Below are positions 50,659-56,909 of a stretch of 64,000 nt of DNA, piece by piece. Within the stretch, counting starts at the first letter, position 1. Each line of letters opens with the position of its first letter. The stretch comes from an uncultured Christensenellaceae bacterium (lineage in GTDB: Bacteria; Bacillota; Clostridia; Christensenellales; Borkfalkiaceae), in assembly GCA_910588645.1 (NCBI GenBank), contig CAJUOY010000010.1:1-64000 (forward strand), given 5' to 3'. The notes beneath the pieces were generated by a model. That model had not been told where the DNA came from and searched no databases. It was given only the letters and a program-made list of their open reading frames with translations. The position numbers and the translations under genes are program-made.

Positions 50659-51336
50659 ATGTCAAGAGAACAGGAGTTCCGCAATTTAATAAAAGGTCAA
50701 AAGTCCGAAGCTAACGATCAGCTGTGGCAGCGCATCGAAGAGCAGCAGGGCGAACGCACCGTGGAACTCGGCTCCGTTCTGGCAAAACGCCGTTTGACCA
50801 AGTGGCAATTAGCTTTGGCTGTGTGCGTGCCCTTTGTCGTTATAGTTGCAATAATTCTTTCCGTCTGGTATTTTGGCTTCAACAGTCATAAAATAAGATA
50901 TTGCGTTGACGGCGAGTACTATTCTACTGTAACGGACGTTTCCGTAGAGCAATACGGCAAAGATAATAATATAGATATTTTATATTTCGATTGGTATAAG
51001 TCGGCTTATGAATATGAATCAAAGCAACTGCGTTTAATTGATACTGAAGAAGTAATTTGTTTAAATGAAGTCTTGCTTGATAAAAATGGTAATTATATCT
51101 ATTATTACGTTAATGAAACAAATACAGTAATAGATTTTATAGAATCAGATAAAATTATATGTACTGAATCAGTAATGATAAATAACGTAAAAGTAATGGT
51201 GCATTATAGTTTTTCAAATGCAAGAGCTTATTTTATTTATAAAGATATTCACTATTATCTCGATATTGAACTTGCTTCGCAACCGGAGTACGTACTTGAA
51301 TTGGTTGAAAACCTATTAAAACCGGCAAAAAAATAA
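50659..51336 (+). CDS. Single-pass membrane protein, probable anti-sigma factor
   Basis: 225 aa: a cytoplasmic N-terminal part (1-47, charged and helical), one membrane segment (about 50-72) and an extracytoplasmic C-terminal domain (75-225) rich in Tyr, Ile and Asp. This is the plan of anti-sigma factors cognate to ECF sigma factors, though no zinc H-x3-C-x2-C motif is present. It starts 10 bases after the protease gene. Codon use turns notably AT-rich after residue 80. The extracellular domain could be the sensor or the protease target; that is inference. Confidence 0.75.
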   Translation: MSREQEFRNLIKGQKSEANDQLWQRIEEQQGERTVELGSVLAKRRLTKWQLALAVCVPFVVIVAIILSVWYFGFNSHKIRYCVDGEYYSTVTDVSVEQYGKDNNIDILYFDWYKSAYEYESKQLRLIDTEEVICLNEVLLDKNGNYIYYYVNETNTVIDFIESDKIICTESVMINNVKVMVHYSFSNARAYFIYKDIHYYLDIELASQPEYVLELVENLLKPAKK

Positions 51337-51355
51337 TATAAATGTCGATAAAAAA

Positions 51356-51397
51356 ACAAAGAGCGAGATCCAAATAAAGGATTTCGCTCTTTTATTG
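51356..51397 (+). terminator. Intrinsic terminator of the sigma-protease cluster
   Basis: Stem AAAGAGCGAGATCC/GGATTTCGCTCTTT with one wobble region and a TTTTATT tail. Confidence 0.85.
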
Positions 51398-51416
51398 TTA
51401 AAAAAATTAATATTTT

Positions 51417-51448
51417 GGTAGACGAAACATAATTTTTAACAGTATATA
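51417..51448 (+). promoter_or_regulatory. Second copy of the candidate ECF-sigma promoter
   Basis: GGTAGACGAAA at 51417-51427 and AGTATATA at 51441-51448, matching the 49741 copy in both parts and in spacing. It lies downstream of the cluster terminator and upstream of the small gene at 51577, with no open frame in between. Confidence 0.5.
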
Positions 51449-51527
51449 AAAATGTAAAAACAAAACAAAATAAAAAAATATATGCCGGTTGTCGTGTAAA
51501 ACGTTTTGGTCGAAACAACTCGATTTT

Positions 51528-51542
51528 TGCCAGAACTTGGCA
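51528..51542 (+). repeat. Inverted repeat TGCCA-N5-TGGCA, copy 1
   Basis: Perfect palindrome with 5-base spacer followed by GGA. The right arm TTGGCA could be a -35 element, with TAAGAT 17 bases downstream (51560-51565) just before the small gene at 51577. Copy 2 is at 51768-51782. Confidence 0.6.
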
Positions 51543-51576
51543 GGACACAAGGTAAAAAATAAGATAAGATTTAATT

Positions 51577-51759
51577 ATGGAAATTTTAATCCCTTTTATT
51601 GGTCATTTGTTTAATTACCTTACTGAACTTAATGAAGAAAAACCGAATGAATTCATTCACGGTCAAAAATGCGCTCTTGTAGAATGTCTGGAATTTTTAA
51701 AGTTCAACGGATGTCAGGATTTGTTGGATTTCGATATCGAACAGCTTTTCCCTGTATAA
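51577..51759 (+). CDS. Small hypothetical protein, 60 aa
   Basis: Unrecognised 60-residue protein with a hydrophobic start (M-E-I-L-I-P-F-I-G-H-L-F) and an amphipathic rest containing two Cys. The ATG follows a -10-like TAAGAT by 6-11 bases with no ribosome binding site, so a leaderless start is likely. The gene is bracketed by two copies of a TGCCA-N5-TGGCA repeat. Confidence 0.55.
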   Translation: MEILIPFIGHLFNYLTELNEEKPNEFIHGQKCALVECLEFLKFNGCQDLLDFDIEQLFPV

Positions 51760-51767
51760 TTGCTTTC

Positions 51768-51782
51768 TGCCAAATTATGGCA
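51768..51782 (+). repeat. Inverted repeat TGCCA-N5-TGGCA, copy 2
   Basis: The same palindrome with a different 5-base centre, again followed by GGA. TATAAT lies at 51805-51810, 23 bases after the end of the repeat, upstream of the gene at 51840. Confidence 0.6.
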
Positions 51783-51839
51783 GGAAAGAACCTTTCTTGA
51801 GTTCTATAATTTTATTGATTATTGCTTAAGAGGGACGAA

Positions 51840-52145
51840 ATGCAAAAGCTGAAAAAGGAAGAAGCGTATATCTTTGCGATGCTCGATGATTCCGATCAGG
51901 CCGCCCTCGCCGCTTTTGACAAATTATACGAACGCCTGTCAGACGATGATGAAATGCAAGGCACCGCAAAGCTGCCGATATTCGTAACAATTTATATTGA
52001 TAGGTACGACGACTGTTATTTGTGGAAGTCTGCCGTCAATAATAACGTTTCCGAAAGAACTTTTTATCGTTACAGACACGAGTTTATCGACTGGTTTCAT
52101 TTCTACTATAAAAAGGCGTTTAAGCAAAGTTCTCCTGCCGCATAA
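51840..52145 (+). CDS. Hypothetical protein, 101 aa
   Basis: A charged helical protein ending in N-N-V-S-E-R-T-F-Y-R-Y-R-H-E-F-I-D-W-F, a helix-turn-helix-like segment reminiscent of region 4 of small phage-type sigma-like proteins (ArpU/RinA-like regulators). AGAGGG 5 bases before the ATG at 51840 sets the start. It may be the regulator of the TGCCA repeats upstream; that is only a guess. Confidence 0.65.
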   Translation: MQKLKKEEAYIFAMLDDSDQAALAAFDKLYERLSDDDEMQGTAKLPIFVTIYIDRYDDCYLWKSAVNNNVSERTFYRYRHEFIDWFHFYYKKAFKQSSPAA

Positions 52146-52162
52146 AATCAACATTCAATTTG

Positions 52163-52189
52163 CCCGTCGGTGCCCCGTCGGGTTTTTAT
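52163..52189 (+). terminator. Intrinsic terminator
   Basis: Stem CCCGTCGG/CCGTCGGG with one T-T mismatch, followed by TTTTT. Confidence 0.75.
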
Positions 52190-52223
52190 AATTTTAAGGC
52201 ATTAAAGTGCTAAATTTAACGGC

Positions 52224-52261
52224 CCGCGAATAAAAATATTTGATTATATTTTTATTCGCGG
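52224..52261 (+). promoter_or_regulatory. Perfect 15-bp inverted repeat before the mgtC-like gene
   Basis: CCGCGAATAAAAATA (52224-52238) is repeated inverted at 52247-52261 with an 8-base loop. The right arm runs into GGAAGGG, the ribosome binding site of the gene at 52269. It could be an operator, a terminator-like structure or an RNA fold that hides the ribosome binding site. Confidence 0.6.
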
Positions 52262-52268
52262 AAGGGCT

Positions 52269-52976
52269 ATGGATAATTTTATTTTAAACGGTATCAAGTC
52301 TATACCATATGCGGGCAGCGTGCTTTTGCTCGTTATCGAGGTGTTGCTTTCCATAGTCTTTTCCTCCGCGATAGGTTACCAGCGGGAAAAGCGCGGGCAC
52401 GGCGCGGGGTTAAGGACGCATATTATGGTTGCCTTGGGCGCCTGCCTGATTATGCAGGTTTCCGTCGGCGCGCCCGATTTTTTGTCCTCGCCCAACCGCG
52501 ATCCCGCAAGGCTTGCGGCGCAGGTGGTTTCAGGAATAGGCTTCCTCGGCGCGGGAACAATTATTCAGAACGGGACGAACATAAGGGGGCTGACCACCGC
52601 GGCCACTATTTGGCTGTGCGGGGGTATCGGGCTTGCCTGCGGCGCGGGTTATTTTTCCGCCGCGCTCATATCGGCCGCGGCCGCTTTCGCCGCGCTTATC
52701 GCGCTGTCGAGATTTGAGAAATATATCACCCGTAAATCGCCAAAAATAATTATGGTGCTGGACTTCGAGCCGCGCAATTTCAGGGAAATTCTCGACGTTG
52801 CGGATCATAACGGAATTATAGTAAAGGATATTCATTCGGACAGGTTAAAAGGGCATTCGCCTAAATTCCGCGTCTCCGTTATGATTATGCCCGCTTCGTC
52901 CAAGGAGGTGGAGGGGTTCACCCGCGATTTGCAGTCCGCCCTCAATCCGGAAGATTTCAGTTTGATTAGAAAATAG
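52269..52976 (+). CDS. MgtC/SapB family membrane protein
   Basis: 235 aa. The N-terminal 145 residues are the MgtC/SapB membrane domain: G-Y-Q-R-E-K-R-G-H-G-A-G-L-R-T-H near residue 38, then G-I-G-F-L-G-A-G-T-I near 95 and L-T-T-A-A-T-I-W near 112. A small C-terminal cytosolic domain (155-235) has an ACT-like look. MgtC proteins affect adaptation to low magnesium and membrane potential or ATP homeostasis. A magnesium-sensing leader would be one reading of the inverted repeat before it. Confidence 0.9.
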   Translation: MDNFILNGIKSIPYAGSVLLLVIEVLLSIVFSSAIGYQREKRGHGAGLRTHIMVALGACLIMQVSVGAPDFLSSPNRDPARLAAQVVSGIGFLGAGTIIQNGTNIRGLTTAATIWLCGGIGLACGAGYFSAALISAAAAFAALIALSRFEKYITRKSPKIIMVLDFEPRNFREILDVADHNGIIVKDIHSDRLKGHSPKFRVSVMIMPASSKEVEGFTRDLQSALNPEDFSLIRK

Positions 52977-53037
52977 TCGCGCGGGTTAATTCGCATATAT
53001 TGTTTTTAAAATCGCTTTCGTAATTTGCCGTAATCGA

Positions 53038-53067
53038 TTGACTTTTTCAGCGCGCATATGATAATAT
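53038..53067 (+). promoter_or_regulatory. Promoter of tRNA-Ala
   Basis: TTGACT (53038-53043), 18 bases, TAATAT (53062-53067); an overlapping TATAAT is at 53065-53070. About 85 bases precede the tRNA. Confidence 0.5.
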
Positions 53068-53151
53068 AATTGACGGATAAACTTTATTGCGCGGCGCACG
53101 GGAATACGTGATCTGCGCAAAACGGATTATTTATCCGTACAATGTATTTTC

Positions 53152-53227
53152 GGGGATATAGCACAGTTGGTAGCGCGATACGTTCGCAACGTATAGGTCA
53201 GGGGTTCGAATCCCCTTATCTCCACCA
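53152..53227 (+). tRNA. tRNA-Ala (anticodon CGC)
   Basis: A full cloverleaf, 76 bases including encoded CCA. Acceptor GGGGATA pairs with TATCTCC and has the G3-U70 wobble that identifies alanine tRNAs. The anticodon stem ATACG/CGTAT encloses loop TTCGCAA, anticodon CGC. The T arm AGGGG-TTCGAAT-CCCCT is perfect; the D stem has one A-C mismatch. Confidence 0.95.
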
Positions 53228-53232
53228 ATAGC

Positions 53233-53284
53233 GACCTAAATCGAACCACTATTAGTTTAGTGAAAAACGATTTAGGTTTTTTAT
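53233..53284 (+). terminator. Terminator of tRNA-Ala
   Basis: 10-bp outer stem ACCTAAATCG/CGATTTAGGT with an inner CACTA/TAGTG hairpin, followed by TTTTTT. Confidence 0.8.
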
Positions 53285-53310
53285 TACAAAAAATTTAGGA
53301 GTAACCTATT

Positions 53311-53403
53311 ATGGTGCTTACCAAAATGCTTTCGCTTATAAACGAAGCAATAATTACTTGCGTTAGTTTGACGGTAAATGTTATTATTGTGTTATCATAC
53401 TGA
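53311..53403 (+). CDS. Possible 30-aa peptide coupled to the DUF4180 gene
   Basis: AGGAG at 53297-53301, then an ATG-started frame of 30 codons with hydrophobic second half, ending in TGA that overlaps the next ATG (TGATG at 53401-53405). It could be a leader peptide or chance; a promoter (TTGACG 53369, TATCAT 53393) inside it argues for chance. Confidence 0.3.
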   Translation: MVLTKMLSLINEAIITCVSLTVNVIIVLSY

Positions 53404-53750
53404 TGGTAAAAATTATGAAGATAGAAAAATTGATTTATAATGACGTTCAAATAGTCCACGTTATTTCCGAGGAGGTTCTTATAACCGACACGCAGTCGGC
53501 AACCGATCTGATGATGACGGTCGCATATGAAACGGGCATAAAAAATATAGTTATGGCTAAGGAACTTTTTGCGGAGAAGTTCTTTGTTTTAAGCAGCGGG
53601 CTTGCGGAAGAAGTCTTGCAAAAGTTTGTAAATTACCGTTTCCGCCTTGCGGTTTACGGCGACTATTCCAAGTATACGAGTAAGCCACTTAAAGATTTTA
53701 TTTACGAGAGTAACAACGGCCTTCGACGTCTTTTTTATGTCGGGGCTTAA
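53403..53750 (+). CDS. DUF4180 family protein, C-terminus frameshifted
   Basis: 115 aa matching DUF4180: I-S-E-E-V-L-I-T-D-T-Q-S-A-T-D-L near the N-terminus and S-S-G-L-A-E-E-V-L-Q-K-F-V-N-Y near residue 65, then D-F-I-Y-E-S-N-N-G. After that the frame gives a short unrelated end. The neighbouring frame from 53725 to the TGA at 53779-53781 encodes D-V-F-F-M-S-G-L-K-E-A-V-E-K-I-G, which is what the family should have. A single extra base near 53721-53724 explains this. The start may be 53403 or the ATG at 53415. Function of DUF4180 is unknown. Confidence 0.75.
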   Translation: MVKIMKIEKLIYNDVQIVHVISEEVLITDTQSATDLMMTVAYETGIKNIVMAKELFAEKFFVLSSGLAEEVLQKFVNYRFRLAVYGDYSKYTSKPLKDFIYESNNGLRRLFYVGA

Positions 53751-53820
53751 AGAGGCGGTAGAAAAAATCGGTTCGCTCTGATAATTAATTTTTGCGGACG
53801 TTTGTAGTTTTATTTCCCCA

Positions 53821-53849
53821 TTGACATAGCGGCGGTATTGTGTTAAAAT
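53821..53849 (+). promoter_or_regulatory. Promoter of the two-component operon
   Basis: TTGACA (53821-53826), 17 bases, TAAAAT (53844-53849). Confidence 0.7.
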
Positions 53850-53877
53850 TTAAAAAAACCGACTATCGAGGTCAGAG

Positions 53878-54591
53878 ATGAAAAACATTGCAGTTGTAGA
53901 AGACGAAGACGAAGCGGCCGCATTGCTTATTTCTTATATTGATAAATATTCGTCCGTTACCGGTCAGGAATTCAACGTTGTCAGGTTTAAGACGGCGTTC
54001 GATTTTTTGGAGGATTATAAGTCGGTTTACGCCGTGGTGTTTACCGATATTCAGATGCCTAAGCTAAACGGAATGGACGCCGCCGTGGAGTTGCGCAAGC
54101 GCGATAAAACCGTTTCCATTATCTTTATCACAAACCTTGTGCAGTACGCTCAGCGCGGGTACGAAGTGGACGCGGTTAGCTTTCTTGTCAAGCCGGTAAG
54201 CTATTACGATTTTTCGATGAAATTCAAAAAAGCCCTCGACATATACGTTATGAACGAGGACAGGAGTATCACGGTAAATCTTCCAGGCGGACTTTGCAGG
54301 ATCTCCACAGATAAGCTTATGTTTGTGGAAATTATGAACCACAGGCTTTACTATCATTTGATCGACGACGTCATAGAAATGACGGGCGTGTTGTCCGCAG
54401 TCGAAAAGGAATTGTCCGATTACGGTTTTCTCCGCTGTAATAACTGCTATCTAGTCAATCCCAAATTCGTCGTTAACGTAAAGGGATCGAGCTTGCAGGT
54501 CGGCAATCAGACCTTGCAGATAAGCCGCCTGCGCCGTTCGGAATTTCTTGCGGGGCTTGCCAACTGGTTTGCGGGCTCGGGGACGAATTGA
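53878..54591 (+). CDS. LytTR-family response regulator (AgrA-like)
   Basis: 237 aa. The receiver domain (1-125) has acidic E9/D10, phosphoacceptor D57 in F-T-D-I-Q-M-P and the switch Lys in F-L-V-K-P. The LytTR DNA-binding domain (about 140-237) shows L-M-F-V-E-I-M-N-H-R-L-Y-Y-H and F-L-R-C-N-N-C-Y-L-V-N. GAGG precedes the ATG. Such regulators bind direct repeats about 21 bases apart. It is directly followed by its sensor kinase and then by glucanase genes, which may be targets. Confidence 0.93.
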   Translation: MKNIAVVEDEDEAAALLISYIDKYSSVTGQEFNVVRFKTAFDFLEDYKSVYAVVFTDIQMPKLNGMDAAVELRKRDKTVSIIFITNLVQYAQRGYEVDAVSFLVKPVSYYDFSMKFKKALDIYVMNEDRSITVNLPGGLCRISTDKLMFVEIMNHRLYYHLIDDVIEMTGVLSAVEKELSDYGFLRCNNCYLVNPKFVVNVKGSSLQVGNQTLQISRLRRSEFLAGLANWFAGSGTN

Positions 54592-54592
54592 T

Positions 54593-55957
54593 ATGACGGA
54601 AGTTTTTTCTGCCTACGTAAGAATACTGCTTGAATTTCTTGTCGAGCTGTACATATATTGCTTTTTGGTAACTCTCAAACTAAACCGCGGCAGACGTTTC
54701 GGGCTCAGGGTTGCGGGCGGCGTTGCGGTTATCGTAGCGGCGGCTTTCGGGCTGTCGTTTTTCTACGTGTTAGCGGGCAGCACGGTTTGGGGCAGGATTA
54801 TAATATATTTTGCTCTTTTCAGTCTTACCTGCCTGCACGTAATATTCTGTTACAAGGAAGATTATAAGACCGTGCTGCTCTGCTGCAGTATGGCTTACGC
54901 TATGCAGAACCTTACCTATAAACTGTTTCTCTTCTTTTGGACGTTTTTGGTTGCGCTCGGCGTTTCGGACGGCTGGGGAGACAATTTCGAAATTTTTTAT
55001 AGGCTGATTTACTACTCGTTCTATGCACTGGTCATAGTTGTTATGTTTTTTGTGTATATCCGCAGGACGGTAAATCTTCTTTCGGACAGAAAACTCAACT
55101 ACCGCACGCTTATAATTTCCATTTTGGTTTTAGGCGTCACTATAATCATTTGCTCGTTTGAGGACGTGTTTTTTGCCAGACTAAGCTCGGGGGGAGGTGA
55201 GAACAGTTTCGACCGTACCGAGTACCTTATACTGCGTCAGACGGGCAATGCGCTGTCCGCTGTTTGCTGCGCTGTGGTTTTATATTTGATGTATATAACT
55301 ATGGAGGAGCGCGATCTTAAAAGGGAGGTGGAGTATCTCCAATACGCCATCAGTCAAAGCGAACAGCAGTATGAAATCTCCAAATCCACGATAGATCTTA
55401 TAAATATCAAGTGTCACGACATCAAGTATAAGATTAATTCCATTCTGAACGGCGCGGAGCTGTCGCCCGAAGTGATAGACGATCTTAAATCGGGCATTTC
55501 CATTTACGATACTAAAGCGGAAACGGGCAATAAGCTTTTAAACGTACTCATTACCGAAAAGAGTCTTTTCTGCGAACAGAACGGAATAAATTTTTCCTGT
55601 ATGGCGGACGGCGCAAAGCTGTCCTTCCTTTCGGACGGCGATCTCTATTGCCTTTTCGGCAACATCATAGACAACGCCCTTGAAGCGGTCAAGTCGGTTT
55701 CGGAAAAGGAGCGCAGGGTTATAAACCTTGTGGTAAAGGTCAAAAACGGACTTCTTATAGTCCAGCAGGACAATTTCTTCGACGGCGAACTGGAATTCGA
55801 GGACGGCCTGCCCGTAACTACCAAAGCGGACAAAAATTACCACGGCTTCGGAATGAGAAGCATCCGAATGATCGTGCATAAATACGACGGTGAACTCACA
55901 ACCTATGTGAAAGACGATATATTTCATCTGAACATAATTTTCGGGCTCAACGGCTAA
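54593..55957 (+). CDS. AgrC-like sensor histidine kinase (GHKL)
   Basis: 454 aa. Six membrane segments occupy about residues 10-240. The DHp-like helix has the phosphoacceptor in C-H-D-I-K-Y-K-I near 285, and the GHKL ATPase domain has D-N-A-L-E-A-V near 365 and G-F-G-M-R-S-I near 420. This topology, with LytTR partner, is that of peptide-sensing kinases such as AgrC. No agrB/agrD-like gene is next to it, so the signal is unknown. The ATG is one base after the response-regulator stop. Confidence 0.92.
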   Translation: MTEVFSAYVRILLEFLVELYIYCFLVTLKLNRGRRFGLRVAGGVAVIVAAAFGLSFFYVLAGSTVWGRIIIYFALFSLTCLHVIFCYKEDYKTVLLCCSMAYAMQNLTYKLFLFFWTFLVALGVSDGWGDNFEIFYRLIYYSFYALVIVVMFFVYIRRTVNLLSDRKLNYRTLIISILVLGVTIIICSFEDVFFARLSSGGGENSFDRTEYLILRQTGNALSAVCCAVVLYLMYITMEERDLKREVEYLQYAISQSEQQYEISKSTIDLINIKCHDIKYKINSILNGAELSPEVIDDLKSGISIYDTKAETGNKLLNVLITEKSLFCEQNGINFSCMADGAKLSFLSDGDLYCLFGNIIDNALEAVKSVSEKERRVINLVVKVKNGLLIVQQDNFFDGELEFEDGLPVTTKADKNYHGFGMRSIRMIVHKYDGELTTYVKDDIFHLNIIFGLNG

Positions 55958-56005
55958 AACTTTGAAAGAAATTTGCAGAATAAGAAAAAATATTGCAGTT
56001 AAGGG

Positions 56006-56036
56006 AACGCCTATTGACATCAGGCGTTTTTTTATT
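56006..56036 (+). terminator. Terminator of the two-component operon
   Basis: Stem AACGCCT/AGGCGTT (56006-56012 with 56022-56028) followed by seven T. The loop contains the TTGACA of the next promoter. Confidence 0.75.
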
Positions 56037-56041
56037 ATATT
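56014..56041 (+). promoter_or_regulatory. Promoter of the first GH16 gene, nested in the terminator
   Basis: TTGACA (56014-56019) lies in the terminator loop; 16 bases downstream is TATATT (56036-56041). The ATG at 56050 is 8 bases after the -10 box. Confidence 0.55.
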
Positions 56042-56049
56042 GGAGTAGT

Positions 56050-56868
56050 ATGAAATTTGCTTATCTTATAAAAAAAGCGGCTTTGGCGATTACGACGTCT
56101 GTTGCGGCGTTCGGCGTACTTTTAATAAGTTCGTGCGGGCTGTTCAACCCCGGTGAAAACGGCGATAATCCCGCAGGACCTACGGTGAGACCGGGCGGGC
56201 CTCATTCTTCGGCGGAGGGCATTCCCGACAGAACGGCCAAAAACGAAGAAAAGATACTCAATTTTTCCACGGGGCTCAATAACGGGTTCTGGGCGGCGGA
56301 CGGCTGGAAAAATAACGGAATGTTTAACTGCACGTGGAGCGCGGGCAACGCCGTGGTTAAGGATGGAATAATGAATATGTCCGTTACCGCGGGCGGAGAC
56401 GGATATTACGGCGCGGAATACCGCACCACACAAAAATATTCTTACGGGTATTACTCCGTTTGTATGAAGGCGGCAAAGTGTCCCGGGCTCGTGTCCTCTT
56501 TCTTCACTTATACAAACAGCCCCGTTTGGGACGAGATAGACATAGAGTTTCTCGGCAAGGACACTACCAAGGTACAGTTCAACTACTATACCAACGGCGT
56601 CGGCGGACATGAATTTTTGTTCGATCTCGGATTCGACGCGTCGGAAGGGTTTCACGAATACGGTTTCGACTGGCGCGAGGGCAGTATAGTTTGGTATGTT
56701 GACGGCAAGGCCGTATACAAGGCTACGGAAAATATTCCCTCTCACCCCCAACAGATAATGATGAACGTCTGGAACGGAATAGGCGTGGACGACTGGCTCG
56801 GCGCTTTCGATCCCTCGAAGCTTCCCGCTACGGCCCAGTATCTTTGGTCGGGTTACGGCGCGGATTAA
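56050..56868 (+). CDS. GH16 family beta-glucanase lipoprotein
   Basis: 272 aa. The signal peptide ends in lipobox I-S-S-C, Cys29. The single GH16 domain (about 65-272) has the catalytic E162-I-D164-I-E166 motif and the aromatic-rich cleft (W-R-E-G-S-I-V-W-Y-V-D-G). GH16 enzymes cut beta-1,3 or mixed beta-1,3-1,4 glucans (laminarin, lichenan) or related polysaccharides. It is surface-anchored and lies between the sensor system and a second, larger GH16 enzyme. The frame is open to 55993 but the signal peptide fits 56050. Confidence 0.92.
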   Translation: MKFAYLIKKAALAITTSVAAFGVLLISSCGLFNPGENGDNPAGPTVRPGGPHSSAEGIPDRTAKNEEKILNFSTGLNNGFWAADGWKNNGMFNCTWSAGNAVVKDGIMNMSVTAGGDGYYGAEYRTTQKYSYGYYSVCMKAAKCPGLVSSFFTYTNSPVWDEIDIEFLGKDTTKVQFNYYTNGVGGHEFLFDLGFDASEGFHEYGFDWREGSIVWYVDGKAVYKATENIPSHPQQIMMNVWNGIGVDDWLGAFDPSKLPATAQYLWSGYGAD

Positions 56869-56909
56869 ATAAAAAGTAATTATATAAACATAATAAAAAG
56901 GAGAAAAAG

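Noticed and set aside
51528..51552. Sigma-54 promoter at TTGGCAGGACAC
   Set aside because: The -24-like GG is present, but there is no GC at the -12 position in either copy, and no enhancer-binding regulator is nearby.
53152..53284. tRNA-Ala as an integration site for an island
   Set aside because: No integrase gene and no repeated tRNA 3' end were noticed downstream in the window.
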